From NCBI GenBank assembly GCA_045430275.1, contig JAILXU010000011.1, positions 72,457-136,456 on the forward strand: a DNA stretch of 64,000 nucleotides. The letters run 5' to 3'. The notes below the pieces were generated by a model. The model was not told where the DNA came from and did not search any database. It saw only the letters and a list, made by a program, of their open reading frames with translations. Every line of letters starts with the position of its first letter. Positions within the stretch are counted from its first letter, which is position 1. Both the position numbers and the translations under genes were made by a program. Source of the DNA: Oceanobacter sp045430275. Lineage in GTDB: Bacteria > Pseudomonadota > Gammaproteobacteria > Pseudomonadales > Oceanobacteraceae. Of this stretch, positions 43,335-52,505 are shown in pieces.

Positions 43335-44207
43335 ATGCAGACCGTATTACTGGCCGGAGGAACTGGCTATCTCGGTAATCATCTCTGGCAGCAACTGCTG
43401 GATTCCGGCTACAAGGTTCGGGCGCTGGTCAGGCATCCCGGCAAGGTTGACCCACTGCGCAAACGACTGTCTGACGTTCGCCAGACCGAGATCACACAAC
43501 CAGCAGAGCTGGCGGGGTGCTGTGATCAGGTGGACGTCGTGATCTCCAGTCTTGGCATCACCCGCCAACGCGATGGCCTGACCTACATGGACGTCGACTA
43601 TCAAGCCAACCTCAACCTGTTGGACGAAGCCCGCCGCAGCGGTGTGAAACAGTTTATTTACGCCTCGGTACTGAACGGTGAGCGTTTTCGTCACCTGAAA
43701 ATCTGTGCCGCCAAAGAACGCTTCGTCGATGCATTAAAACAGTCTGGCCTCGATTACCGAATTATTCGTCCCAACGGCTTTTATTCCGACCTAGGCGAAT
43801 TTGTTCATATGGCACAGAAAGGCTGCATCTATTTATTTGGTGATGGCGAATACCGCACCAACCCGATTCATGGCGCAGATCTGGCCAAAGCCATTGTTGA
43901 GCAAATTGACCAGCCATCCGGTGAACTGCCCATCGGCGGCCCACAAACACTGACTCATAACGACATCGCCAGACTGGCGTTTGCTGCCGCTGGCAAACCG
44001 GTCAACATCACCTATATTCCGAATTGGCTGAGCCAGACAGCGCTGTTCCTGCTGAGAAAAACCACCTCCGTCCAGACCTACGGGCCAATGGAATTTTTTA
44101 TGACGGTGATGGTCGCCAATATGCTGGCACCGGAGTGTGGGGAAATATCCATCGAAAGTTACTTCAATCAGTTGAACAGCGAACGGTTAGACAACAAAGA
44201 AAACTGA
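43335..44207 (+). CDS. NmrA-like NAD(P)-binding SDR oxidoreductase
   Basis: This 290-residue protein begins with a Rossmann fold (LLAGGTGYLGNHLWQQLLDSGY; GxxGxxG), then VDVVISSLGITRQRDGLTYMDVDYQANLNLLDEARRSGVKQFIYAS, and FGDGEYRTNPIHGADLAKAIVEQ. It fits atypical extended SDRs (NmrA/complex-I-assembly type), which often lack the YxxxK dyad. The function is unknown. It is followed after 48 bases by rsmE. Confidence 0.82.
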   Translation: MQTVLLAGGTGYLGNHLWQQLLDSGYKVRALVRHPGKVDPLRKRLSDVRQTEITQPAELAGCCDQVDVVISSLGITRQRDGLTYMDVDYQANLNLLDEARRSGVKQFIYASVLNGERFRHLKICAAKERFVDALKQSGLDYRIIRPNGFYSDLGEFVHMAQKGCIYLFGDGEYRTNPIHGADLAKAIVEQIDQPSGELPIGGPQTLTHNDIARLAFAAAGKPVNITYIPNWLSQTALFLLRKTTSVQTYGPMEFFMTVMVANMLAPECGEISIESYFNQLNSERLDNKEN

Positions 44208-44255
44208 TCAATTTTGGTATGATTCAGCCCTTCCATTCTCCAATAGTGACACCTT

Positions 44256-44981
44256 ATGCCCGGCCCACGTATTTACACCGAACAACCTATCGCCATTCAT
44301 GATCTGATGACTCTGGAAGATCAGGCCAGCCAGCATCTGTTGCGGGTACTACGGATGTCCGACGGCGATGCTGTCAGGTTGTTCAATGGCGATGGCCGTG
44401 AATATCAGGGGGAGCTGGAAGGCTGTTCCAAAAAGATCGCACAGGTTCGTATTGGTAGCATCAATCATACCGACGCACCTTTGGCCCTGAGCCTGAATCT
44501 GGGGCAGGTGATTTCCAAAGGGGATCGCATGGATTTTGTGGTTCAAAAAGCCACGGAGCTGGGCGTTAGTCGCATCGTGCCGTTATGGAGTGAGCGCTGT
44601 GATGTGCGTCTGAAAGGTGATCGGCTGGAGAAGAAGATCGAGCACTGGCGCAAGGTCGCCATTTCCGCCTGTGAACAATGTGGTCGCAACCACGTTCCCG
44701 AGATTGCTGCACCGCTGGAGTTTACCAATTGGCTTGAACAGGCCAGCAGTGACCTGAAGCTGGTGCTGCATCCTCATAACCAGAAGCCGCTGGGACAGCA
44801 TACTCCGCCGGGATCAGTGGATATTGCCATTGGGCCGGAAGGCGGCTTTACAGATACTGAAATTGAGCTGGCCCAGCAAGCTGATTTTGAAGGCCTGTTG
44901 TTGGGGCCGCGTATTCTGCGAACGGAAACCGCAGCCCTGACAGCACTGTCAGTGCTGCAGTATCAGTGGGGCGACTTCTGA
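44256..44981 (+). CDS. rsmE: 16S rRNA (uracil-1498-N3)-methyltransferase
   Basis: This 241-residue SPOUT-fold methyltransferase has an N-terminal PUA-like domain (HLLRVLRMSDGDAVRLFNGDGREYQGEL) and the knotted domain (GDRMDFVVQKATELGVSRIVPLWSERC, KVAISACEQCGRNHVPEI, IAIGPEGGFTDTEIELA, LGPRILRTETAALTALSVLQY). It methylates U1498 of 16S rRNA. Confidence 0.96.
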   Translation: MPGPRIYTEQPIAIHDLMTLEDQASQHLLRVLRMSDGDAVRLFNGDGREYQGELEGCSKKIAQVRIGSINHTDAPLALSLNLGQVISKGDRMDFVVQKATELGVSRIVPLWSERCDVRLKGDRLEKKIEHWRKVAISACEQCGRNHVPEIAAPLEFTNWLEQASSDLKLVLHPHNQKPLGQHTPPGSVDIAIGPEGGFTDTEIELAQQADFEGLLLGPRILRTETAALTALSVLQYQWGDF

Positions 44982-44996
44982 TCATGTGTTCTGAGG

Positions 44997-45671
44997 CTAA
45001 TCATCCAGAGTCAGATGGAAAGCTCCCCAATCCAGATAACTGGCCAGCACAAACACCATCATCAAACTGGCCAGCCACCAACTGGCCATGTTCGCCAGCT
45101 CCGGTTTTCCGGCAACCCAGCAAATCAGCATCACCGGCACCAGAATCACCTGCATAAGAACCACCGGCGCACGAAGCCACAGACTCGGGGTGTTTAACAC
45201 ACCATCTTTGCGCCAGCCCCACTGGCGCTGCACCAGCCGGGTTTGCAGATACAACTGAATACCCACAAACCCCGCCATAAACACGTAGTGCGCTGCCCAG
45301 GGAAGTTGATCGACTTCGGGTCGCAATACCGACACCGAAATGATCAGACACGCTGCTACCGCAAATCCGAGCGCGGTCAGCCAGGCGCTGTAGTCATTAG
45401 CGACACCCGGCTCTACATCGGCAATCCAGCTGCGCATCGCATACCACCAGAATGCCAGTAACATGGCACCGGGCAACAAACCGGCACGGTACACAAACGA
45501 CAAGGGATCGGGAACGCCCAGCTCCGAAAGGCCCACACAACCGCTCAGCAATGGAACGCAGGCTTCCGGGCGAGACTGATTCAACAAAATTAACGCACCC
45601 ACCAGCCCAAACACTCCGAAAACCACCGTAGAGACCGCCAACGCCCGAGGCAAATTCATACGCATGTTCAT
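44997..45671 (-). CDS. Frag1/DRAM-like six-helix membrane protein, paralogue 1
   Basis: This 224-residue protein has about six membrane helices. A conserved first external loop (CVPLLSGCVGLSELGVPDPLSFVYRAG) and the ending SYLDWGAFHL are shared with the two genes upstream (45668 and 46437). The loop resembles the DRAM/Frag1 loop with its Ser-Glu/Asp-x-Gly core. The start overlaps the stop of the next gene as ATGA, so the three are translationally coupled. The function is unknown. Confidence 0.75.
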   Translation of the reverse strand: MNMRMNLPRALAVSTVVFGVFGLVGALILLNQSRPEACVPLLSGCVGLSELGVPDPLSFVYRAGLLPGAMLLAFWWYAMRSWIADVEPGVANDYSAWLTALGFAVAACLIISVSVLRPEVDQLPWAAHYVFMAGFVGIQLYLQTRLVQRQWGWRKDGVLNTPSLWLRAPVVLMQVILVPVMLICWVAGKPELANMASWWLASLMMVFVLASYLDWGAFHLTLDD

Positions 45672-46399
45672 AGTTGGCCTCCTGCTGCCGTTGTCTGTGC
45701 TTGCTCCAGTCGCATCAGGCGGAACGCTTTCCAGTCAGAATAGCTGGTCAGATAGAACAGCGAGCAGAGCGTGGCAATCCACCACTCGGAAGTATTGATC
45801 AGCCAATGCGTTTCCTTACCCAGAATCAACGCCCCGATCAACACCACCAGAATCAGAACCTGGACAACAGCCAGCAGCATCTTGGCTGAAATGCGAAATC
45901 CGGTTGTGGACAACACATCTCGATGCCGCCACATATACAGCGTCATAATGATTTGGCAGACAGACGTGAAAACGAAGAACACCACCGCCGTGATGGAGTG
46001 AAAATTCCACAATCCCCGATGATCACTGCTGGGCACCATGTTCTCTCCCAATATCACCATCGAAGCCACCAGCGTCAGGCTGGCCAGAGACGCCACCCAG
46101 ATCAGCAGTTTGATGCCCCAGCCAGGATCAGGGTCTTTCACATCCTTGAGCCAGATGTGGGTGCAATACCACCAGAGCACAAACACCATCGCCGAACTGA
46201 CGATGCCACCGCGCAGCACATATGCCCCCGGATAATAAATGCCCGTGGCTGTAATCGTAGTGCAACCATCAATGTAAGGATTGCACCAGTCAACGTGACC
46301 ACCAGCCGCCGACAACAAATAACTGACCGCAAACGTCAGCAGCGGCAACACAGCCGCCACCAGACACACTCGTTGAGGAACTGTAATACGCAAAACCAA
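45668..46399 (-). CDS. Frag1/DRAM-like six-helix membrane protein, paralogue 2
   Basis: This 243-residue protein has the same layout as its neighbours: CNPYIDGCTTITATG loop, LRGGIVSSAMVFVLWWY helix, and the C-terminal block EWWIATLCSLFYLTSYSDWKAFRL. Its charged, glutamine-rich tail (RLEQAQTTAAGGQL) is longer. It is the middle gene of the operon, 37 bases after 46437-47087. The function is unknown. Confidence 0.75.
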   Translation of the reverse strand: MVLRITVPQRVCLVAAVLPLLTFAVSYLLSAAGGHVDWCNPYIDGCTTITATGIYYPGAYVLRGGIVSSAMVFVLWWYCTHIWLKDVKDPDPGWGIKLLIWVASLASLTLVASMVILGENMVPSSDHRGLWNFHSITAVVFFVFTSVCQIIMTLYMWRHRDVLSTTGFRISAKMLLAVVQVLILVVLIGALILGKETHWLINTSEWWIATLCSLFYLTSYSDWKAFRLMRLEQAQTTAAGGQL

Positions 46400-46436
46400 C
46401 CTCCCTGTTCTTGCTAATATGGAGTGAGAAATAAAC

Positions 46437-47087
46437 TCAGCTTGTCAGGCGAACGGATTTCCAGTCCCACCAGGACGACAGGAAATAACAACCGATAAAC
46501 GCGGTTGCCCACCATTCAATGATGCGCTTGCCATGACTCATTTCGATGCCAATGGTTACGCCTGCGAAAGCGATAAACTGGAACCATAATAAACCGATCA
46601 ATAGAGTTTTAAACCAGAAAGATGGGACATTAAACCCCTGTTTTCGGGCTTTGAAGATCAACACATAGTTGATGGTCAGCGCAATCAGCATGCCCTGAAA
46701 GAACAGATTGGCTCCACGAACATGCACTCCCCAATGAGTGGCACTTTTTTCTGGCAGCAAAACAGCGGTTCCAGCCAGCAATCCCAAAGCCCCCAGAGAT
46801 CCGAAGAACACCATCACCCGACGGCTGATATTGCCCGAAACCGGCTTGAGCCAGGAGGCCATTACCTGCCACCAGAACAGAAAGAACACACACGCAGCGA
46901 CCATTCCTCCCCGGAAAATAAACCCGGCATCGCCTTTCATTCCGGTGTGAGTAATGTCGGTACAACCATCCAGAAACGGATTACAAACCGGGGCCGTGCC
47001 CTGGGAAATGGCCACCGCATAGGTGATTGCAATGGTACCCATCGACAGCACAAAGCTGCTTAGTGCGACGTATTGTCCGAATGACAT
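46437..47087 (-). CDS. Frag1/DRAM-like six-helix membrane protein, paralogue 3
   Basis: This 216-residue protein is the first gene of the operon. It shares the CNPFLDGCTDITHTG loop, FRGGMVAACVFFLFWWQVMASW and EWWATAFIGCYFLSSWWDWKSVRL with paralogues 1 and 2. The two cysteines of the loop (CxPxxxGC) are kept in all three and may form a disulfide. The function is unknown. Confidence 0.75.
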   Translation of the reverse strand: MSFGQYVALSSFVLSMGTIAITYAVAISQGTAPVCNPFLDGCTDITHTGMKGDAGFIFRGGMVAACVFFLFWWQVMASWLKPVSGNISRRVMVFFGSLGALGLLAGTAVLLPEKSATHWGVHVRGANLFFQGMLIALTINYVLIFKARKQGFNVPSFWFKTLLIGLLWFQFIAFAGVTIGIEMSHGKRIIEWWATAFIGCYFLSSWWDWKSVRLTS

Positions 47088-47345
47088 GCCTACCTCAAAG
47101 ATTGCAAAGAATATCGGTCAGTCAGCGGGCAAGATGCCCACTCAAGAGGCCATCATATCGCCGGGATTGTGAATGCCAAGCCAACACTCGCAAGTTCATC
47201 GGCGATTGCTCGGTGGTGTGTTGTCTATGGATCAGAACGGAGGGAGATGAGGAAAATATAACGATCAAATCAGAAGCCGCCCTTCTGTTGAAACCCTGAC
47301 AGAAACTTCAACAGAGAGAGCGTGGACGGCTCCTGATGTCAGACC

Positions 47346-48623
47346 TTAGCCTGCTTTGGCAGCCGCCAGAGCCTGCTCAATATCGGCCATGATATCGTCA
47401 ACGTTTTCGATACCAATCGACAGGCGAACCAGATCCTTGGAGACACCGGCAGACGCCAGTTCTTCTTCGTTCAATTGACGGTGCGTGGTGCTGGCCGGGT
47501 GACACGCCAGAGATTTGGCATCACCAATATTCACCAGACGCTTGATCATCTGCAGTGCATCGATAAAGCGAGCACCACCTTCTTCACCACCAACAATGCC
47601 GAAGCTCAGGATGGACGATGGACGTCCCTGAGAGTAAGTCTTGGCCAGTTCATGATACTTGCTGTCTGGCAGACCGGCGTAGTTCACCCAGCTTACCTGT
47701 TCGTGCTGGCTCAGGTACTCCGCCACTTTCTGGGCGTTTTCGCAGTGACGATCCATACGCAATGGCAGGGTTTCCAGACCTTGCAGAATCTGGAAGGCGT
47801 TCATTGGCGACAGTGCCGCGCCCATGTTACGCAGCGGCACAACGCGCGCACGGCCAATAAAGGCTGCTGGGCCAAGCGCGTCGGCGTAGACCACACCGTG
47901 GTAAGACGGATCAGGCTCGTTGAATTGCGGGAAGCGTGGGTTGTCTTTCCATGGGAAGTTACCGGAATCAACAATCGCGCCAGCAATGGTGGTGCCGTGG
48001 CCACCGATGTATTTGGTCAGTGCGTGAACCACAATGTCAGCGCCAAACTCAAACGGACGACACAGGTATGGCGTGGGGACAGTGTTATCCACGATCAGTG
48101 GTACACCGTGCTTGTGGGCCATATCAGCCAGAGCCTTGATATCAACAATATTGCCCGCTGGATTGCCAATGGACTCACAGAATACCGCTTTGGTCTTGTC
48201 GTCGATCAACGCTTCCAGAGCCGCAATGTCCTCACCCGGAGCCATGCGTACTTCAATGCCCTGCTGTGGCAGTGTGTGAGCAAACAGGTTGTAGCAGCCA
48301 CCGTACAACTGGCTGACACTGACAAAGTTGTCACCCACGCGTGCCAACGTCTGAATCGTGGCGGTAATCGCTGCCATGCCCGATGCCATACACAGCGCAC
48401 CAATGCCACCTTCCAATGCAGCCAGACGCTTTTCCAGCACGTCATTGGTCGGGTTCATAATACGGGTGTAGATATTGCCCTGCTCTTTCAGATCAAACAG
48501 ATCGGCACCATGCTGGGTATCACGAAAGCTGTAAGACGTCGTCTGATAGATCGGTACGGCAACCGAACGGGTTGTCGGGTCGTCCTCAAAACCGGCGTGA
48601 ATGACCTGAGTTTCAAATTTCAT
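47346..48623 (-). CDS. metY: O-acetylhomoserine sulfhydrylase
   Basis: This 425-residue PLP enzyme makes homocysteine from O-acetylhomoserine and sulfide. It has the family start MKFETQVIHAGFEDDPTTRSVAVPIYQTTSY, RIMNPTNDVLEKRLAALEGG and the PLP-lysine motif VHALTKYIGGHGTTIAG, typical of MetY rather than MetZ/MetB. The ATG at 48623 behind AAGGAT gives the normal length; the frame runs on to 48797 without conserved features. It is divergent from radA. Confidence 0.94.
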   Translation of the reverse strand: MKFETQVIHAGFEDDPTTRSVAVPIYQTTSYSFRDTQHGADLFDLKEQGNIYTRIMNPTNDVLEKRLAALEGGIGALCMASGMAAITATIQTLARVGDNFVSVSQLYGGCYNLFAHTLPQQGIEVRMAPGEDIAALEALIDDKTKAVFCESIGNPAGNIVDIKALADMAHKHGVPLIVDNTVPTPYLCRPFEFGADIVVHALTKYIGGHGTTIAGAIVDSGNFPWKDNPRFPQFNEPDPSYHGVVYADALGPAAFIGRARVVPLRNMGAALSPMNAFQILQGLETLPLRMDRHCENAQKVAEYLSQHEQVSWVNYAGLPDSKYHELAKTYSQGRPSSILSFGIVGGEEGGARFIDALQMIKRLVNIGDAKSLACHPASTTHRQLNEEELASAGVSKDLVRLSIGIENVDDIMADIEQALAAAKAG

Positions 48624-48789
48624 CCGATGGTATCCTTCTTGTTGTTGTCTGTGTCGTTCTCTGTTCAGCCCGCATATCCGTTTCAGGACGGGCAAGCCAA
48701 TGGTGACAAAGTGTATCAATTGCAGGCTCAGACGAATAATTCCATTTGCGGAATACACCGCCTTTCCAAGTAACAACACCAGCATCATT

Positions 48790-50163
48790 ATGGCCAAGAA
48801 AAAAACCGCTTATGTCTGCAGCGATTGCGGCGCTGATCATTCCAAATGGCAAGGTCAATGCACCGGCTGCGGTGCCTGGAACACCTTGCGGGAATTTGTC
48901 GTATCAAACGCCAAAACGCCTGAGCGCTCAGCTCGCTTTCAGGGCTATGCCGGACAAGACAACGACAGCGGCATTCAGATGCTGTCTGACGTCAACCTGA
49001 CCGAAGTACCTCGCTTCAGCTCCGGGATGCAGGAGTTCGACCGAGTGCTGGGTGGCGGCCTGGTGCCCGGTTCGGCCATTCTGATTGGCGGCCATCCGGG
49101 CGCGGGCAAGTCCACGTTATTGCTCCAGACCATGTGCGCTCTGGCCAACCAGATGAAAGCGCTGTACGTAACCGGCGAAGAAAGCCTGCAGCAAGTGGCC
49201 ATGCGAGCCAAACGCCTGGGCTTGCCGATGGATCAGCTCGGTATGCTGAGCGAAACCAGTGTCGATGCATTGATACACAAGCTCCAGCAGCATCAGCCTC
49301 GGGTGGTGGTGGTTGACTCGATTCAGGTCATGCACGTCGAAGGTGTCGAGTCCGCGCCCGGTAGTGTCTCCCAAGTGCGTGAAAGTGCCGCGCTGCTGAC
49401 TCGCTTTGCCAAACAAACCAACACCGTGATGTTGCTGGTGGGCCACGTCACCAAAGACGGCACCCTGGCAGGCCCCAAGGTACTGGAACATATGATCGAC
49501 TGTTCGATCATGCTGGAAGGCTCCAACGACAGCCGTTATCGCACCTTGCGGGGCATCAAGAACCGCTTTGGTGCCATCAACGAACTGGGCGTGTTTGCGA
49601 TGCTCGATACCGGTCTCAAGGAAGTCAAAAATCCCAGCTCCATTTTCCTCAGTCGCAGTGATGAAGAAGCGCCGGGCAGTGTGGTCATGGTGATCTGGGA
49701 AGGTACGCGCCCGCTGCTGGTGGAAATTCAGGCTCTGGTGGACGACAGCCATTTTGGCCATCCCAAACGAGTTGCCGTCGGGCTGGATCAGAATCGTATG
49801 AATCTGCTGCTGGCTGCACTGCACCGCCACGGCGGCGTTCATCTAGGCGATCAAGATGTCTACATCAACGTCGTTGGCGGCGTTCGGGTGAATGAAACCA
49901 GTGCTGATCTGGCGCTGTTGCTGGCGGCTCTGTCGAGCTTCCGCAACGTGGCACTCTCTCAGGACTTGATTGCCTTCGGTGAAGTCGGCCTGTCGGGCGA
50001 AATCCGCCCGGTTCCCTCTGGTCAGGAACGCATTAAAGAAGCCGCCAAACACGGCTTCAAGACTGCCATCGTGCCCAAAGCCAATATGCCTCGGAAATTA
50101 CCTGAGGGCATGAAAGTGATTGGTGTGGAACGCTTACAAGAAGCGCTGGAATTTGGCTTTTAG
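48790..50163 (+). CDS. radA: DNA repair protein RadA
   Basis: This 457-residue branch-migration ATPase begins with a C4 zinc finger (CSDCGADHSKWQGQCTGCGAWNTL), then a RecA-like core with Walker A GGHPGAGKSTLL, the RadA-specific KNRFG motif (residues about 257-261) and a C-terminal Lon-like domain (VNETSADLALLLAALSS, AFGEVGLSGEIRPV). The ATG at 48790 gives the standard start MAKKKTAYVC. Confidence 0.97.
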   Translation: MAKKKTAYVCSDCGADHSKWQGQCTGCGAWNTLREFVVSNAKTPERSARFQGYAGQDNDSGIQMLSDVNLTEVPRFSSGMQEFDRVLGGGLVPGSAILIGGHPGAGKSTLLLQTMCALANQMKALYVTGEESLQQVAMRAKRLGLPMDQLGMLSETSVDALIHKLQQHQPRVVVVDSIQVMHVEGVESAPGSVSQVRESAALLTRFAKQTNTVMLLVGHVTKDGTLAGPKVLEHMIDCSIMLEGSNDSRYRTLRGIKNRFGAINELGVFAMLDTGLKEVKNPSSIFLSRSDEEAPGSVVMVIWEGTRPLLVEIQALVDDSHFGHPKRVAVGLDQNRMNLLLAALHRHGGVHLGDQDVYINVVGGVRVNETSADLALLLAALSSFRNVALSQDLIAFGEVGLSGEIRPVPSGQERIKEAAKHGFKTAIVPKANMPRKLPEGMKVIGVERLQEALEFGF

Positions 50164-50173
50164 CATCCGTAAG

Positions 50174-50205
50174 ATGCCTACAGTTGTCTAGCTCTGTAGG
50201 CATTT
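50174..50205 (+). terminator. Terminator after radA
   Basis: A perfect 10-bp stem ATGCCTACAG / CTGTAGGCAT with a 10-base loop and a short T-run lies 11 bases after the radA stop. A 12-bp palindrome AACATGCATGTT follows at 50220-50231, before gltS, and could be an operator. Confidence 0.65.
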
Positions 50206-50292
50206 AAACATGTAAATGCAACATGCATGTTTTATTATTTTCAAATATACAAATAACAACCCCATTATCGGTGCAGTTTAAAGGAGATAAAA

Positions 50293-51492
50293 ATGGAGCA
50301 ATTTAACGCCGACAACTTCCTGACATTCACCATAGGAATAATAGTATTTTTTATTGGCCTGAAAATCAATAAAAGCATCTCTTTTTTGCGGACCTACAAT
50401 ATCCCAGAAGCAGTTACTGGTGGTTTCATTGCTGCAATATTATCATTTATAATTTACAAGTTATTTAACATAGAAATCACCTACCAGCTTGAAATAAGAG
50501 ATGTTTTGATCGTTTATTTTTTCACTGGAATTGGCCTAAATGCCAGACTTCAGGATTTAATAAAAGGGGGGAAGCCACTTATAATAATGCTATTTCTAAC
50601 ATTAGGCTATATCATTATTCAAAACATTGTTGGAATTATAGGAGCCAATATTATTGGAGCTCCTGCAGCCGTTGGTGTTTTGGCAGGTTCTGCCTCTCTT
50701 ATCGGTGGTCATGGCACGGCAATAGCATGGGCTCCAGACATTGCCGCTCTTGGTATTGAAGGTGCATTAGAAATTGGGGTTGCCTGCGCAACCATTGGTC
50801 TGATTATAGCTAGTTTAATAGGAGGGCCGATTGCACACAACCTGATTCAGCGTTTTCATCTTAAGGGGGAAGCAAAGGCCAAGCCAGTAGTAGGGATATC
50901 CTTTGATCAACAGGATTCTGAAAGTATCAACCACATGAATCTGATGTCAGTTTTTTTAACCCTTCACCTGACAATTATTGGCGGCTGGTTTCTCAACATT
51001 ATAGCAACAGAAGCAGATATGAAACTTCCATTATTTGTAACAAGCTTACTGACAGGAATTATTTTATCAAATACCGTTCCACGCATTCTTCCAAAAATTC
51101 AATGGCCAGCAAGGAGCAAGGCATTGGCCATTATTTCTGACTTTTCTCTCAGCCTGTTTCTGGTTATATCCTTAATGAGCATGCAGCTATGGAGCATTTC
51201 AGAGTTGGCAGGGACGTTGATGTTCATATTAATATTACAAACCATCGCCGCCATTTTCTTTATTATCTTCATATTATTCCCTTCAATGGGAAAGGATTAC
51301 CAGGCAGCGGTATTAAGCTCTGGATTTGGAGGGTTTGCTTTGGGAGCAACACCAACAGCAATAGCCAATATGACCGCTGTAACAAAAGCTCATGGTCCAG
51401 CCCCGTTAGCATTTGTCATCCTGCCATTGGTAGCCGCTTTTTTTGTTGACATAACAAACTCATTCATCATAAAAGTCGCAATAAACCTATAA
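50293..51492 (+). CDS. gltS: Sodium/glutamate symporter GltS
   Basis: This 399-residue membrane protein takes up glutamate with Na+. Family segments are RTYNIPEAVTGGFIAAI, FFTGIGLNARLQDLIKGGKPL, LAGSASLIGGHGTAIAWAP (substrate-binding loop) and GFGGFALGATPTAIANMTAVTKAHGPAPLAFVILPLVAAFF. It starts behind AAGGAGAT, a very strong ribosome site. Base composition is distinctly AT-rich (many ATA and TTA codons) compared with the flanking genes, which suggests acquisition from another lineage. Confidence 0.95.
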   Translation: MEQFNADNFLTFTIGIIVFFIGLKINKSISFLRTYNIPEAVTGGFIAAILSFIIYKLFNIEITYQLEIRDVLIVYFFTGIGLNARLQDLIKGGKPLIIMLFLTLGYIIIQNIVGIIGANIIGAPAAVGVLAGSASLIGGHGTAIAWAPDIAALGIEGALEIGVACATIGLIIASLIGGPIAHNLIQRFHLKGEAKAKPVVGISFDQQDSESINHMNLMSVFLTLHLTIIGGWFLNIIATEADMKLPLFVTSLLTGIILSNTVPRILPKIQWPARSKALAIISDFSLSLFLVISLMSMQLWSISELAGTLMFILILQTIAAIFFIIFILFPSMGKDYQAAVLSSGFGGFALGATPTAIANMTAVTKAHGPAPLAFVILPLVAAFFVDITNSFIIKVAINL

Positions 51493-51595
51493 TAAAAAAA
51501 CATACTTGTAATTTAGAATACGAAAAAACTGCGTTTCAGTTAAAAATTCATTAACCTGAATCAAGCCACAGGCCCTATTACCCGTAGAGGACACT

Positions 51596-52462
51596 ATGAA
51601 AAAATCACTTTATATAACAACCATTTTGTTGAGTACAGCATCGTATCAACTACAAGCTCAGGTTCCACCCCCCGCACCGGGCCTTGTTTCCTATACGTAT
51701 TTTCAGCCTGCCAAGGTCACGCAAGCCCAGCAGGCCGAAGTAACCCAGATCGATACCGAGCTGAAGCTGCCTCTCGGCGCATCAGGCAACCCAATGGACG
51801 GCCTGTTTGTCTATCAGGCACGTATCCATCAACGGGAATTCCGTAGTGATACTGACGGCCAGTCAGAATCCAAACAACGCCTGTATGATATTTCAGTGCC
51901 CATCAGCTTTATCAAAGCTCGTAATTCGTCATCACGCTGGATTGCCAACCTGACTCCGGGTGTGAAGTCATCACTGGAATACTTTGGCACCGACGATCTG
52001 GCCCTGACTGGTATGGGACAATATCGTTATCAAGGGCCAACCCATGGTTATGGCGTTGGCCTGGTGTATACCCACGCCTTCGGTGAAGGCAAATTTGTGC
52101 CATTGGCCAATTACCTGTATTCACCGTCCGATGAAATCGAACTGACATTGGGCTTCCCCTACACCCGCGCCAGCTACGCACCCACGCCGAGCCAGCATTA
52201 CTACCTTAAAGCCTTGCCAACCGGTGGCAACTGGCATGTATACGACCCAGACAACAAGGACGTTAAGTTCGACTACAGCCAGAAAGGTGTGCGTATCGGG
52301 GTCGGTACTGAACAAGCTCTGACCCAACAGTTCTGGCTCAACCTGGAAGGTGGTGTGCAGATTTCGCAAGAACTGGAATTCGACAATGAGCAGGGCATTC
52401 AGGAAACCCTGGAGCTGGAAGACTCACCCTACGTTCAGATCAGCCTGCAATTCCGACCTTAA
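51596..52462 (+). CDS. DUF6268-type outer-membrane beta-barrel protein
   Basis: This 288-residue protein has a signal peptide (SLYITTILLSTASYQLQA), then alternating aromatic/polar stretches (RWIANLTPGVKSSLEYF, GYGVGLVYTHAFGEGKFVPLANYLY) and a beta-strand-like end YVQISLQFRP. The pattern fits small outer-membrane beta-barrels of the DUF6268 type. It is directly upstream of the RND adaptor (43-base gap) and on the same strand, so it may be co-transcribed with the pump. The function is unknown. Confidence 0.7.
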   Translation: MKKSLYITTILLSTASYQLQAQVPPPAPGLVSYTYFQPAKVTQAQQAEVTQIDTELKLPLGASGNPMDGLFVYQARIHQREFRSDTDGQSESKQRLYDISVPISFIKARNSSSRWIANLTPGVKSSLEYFGTDDLALTGMGQYRYQGPTHGYGVGLVYTHAFGEGKFVPLANYLYSPSDEIELTLGFPYTRASYAPTPSQHYYLKALPTGGNWHVYDPDNKDVKFDYSQKGVRIGVGTEQALTQQFWLNLEGGVQISQELEFDNEQGIQETLELEDSPYVQISLQFRP

Positions 52463-52505
52463 GACCTTAATAAGCTGACATCGGTACTTCACTAAGAGAT
52501 TTTTT

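Noticed and set aside
47475..48773. 432-aa open frame antisense to metY
   Set aside because: Shadow of a clear PLP enzyme; no coherent domain.
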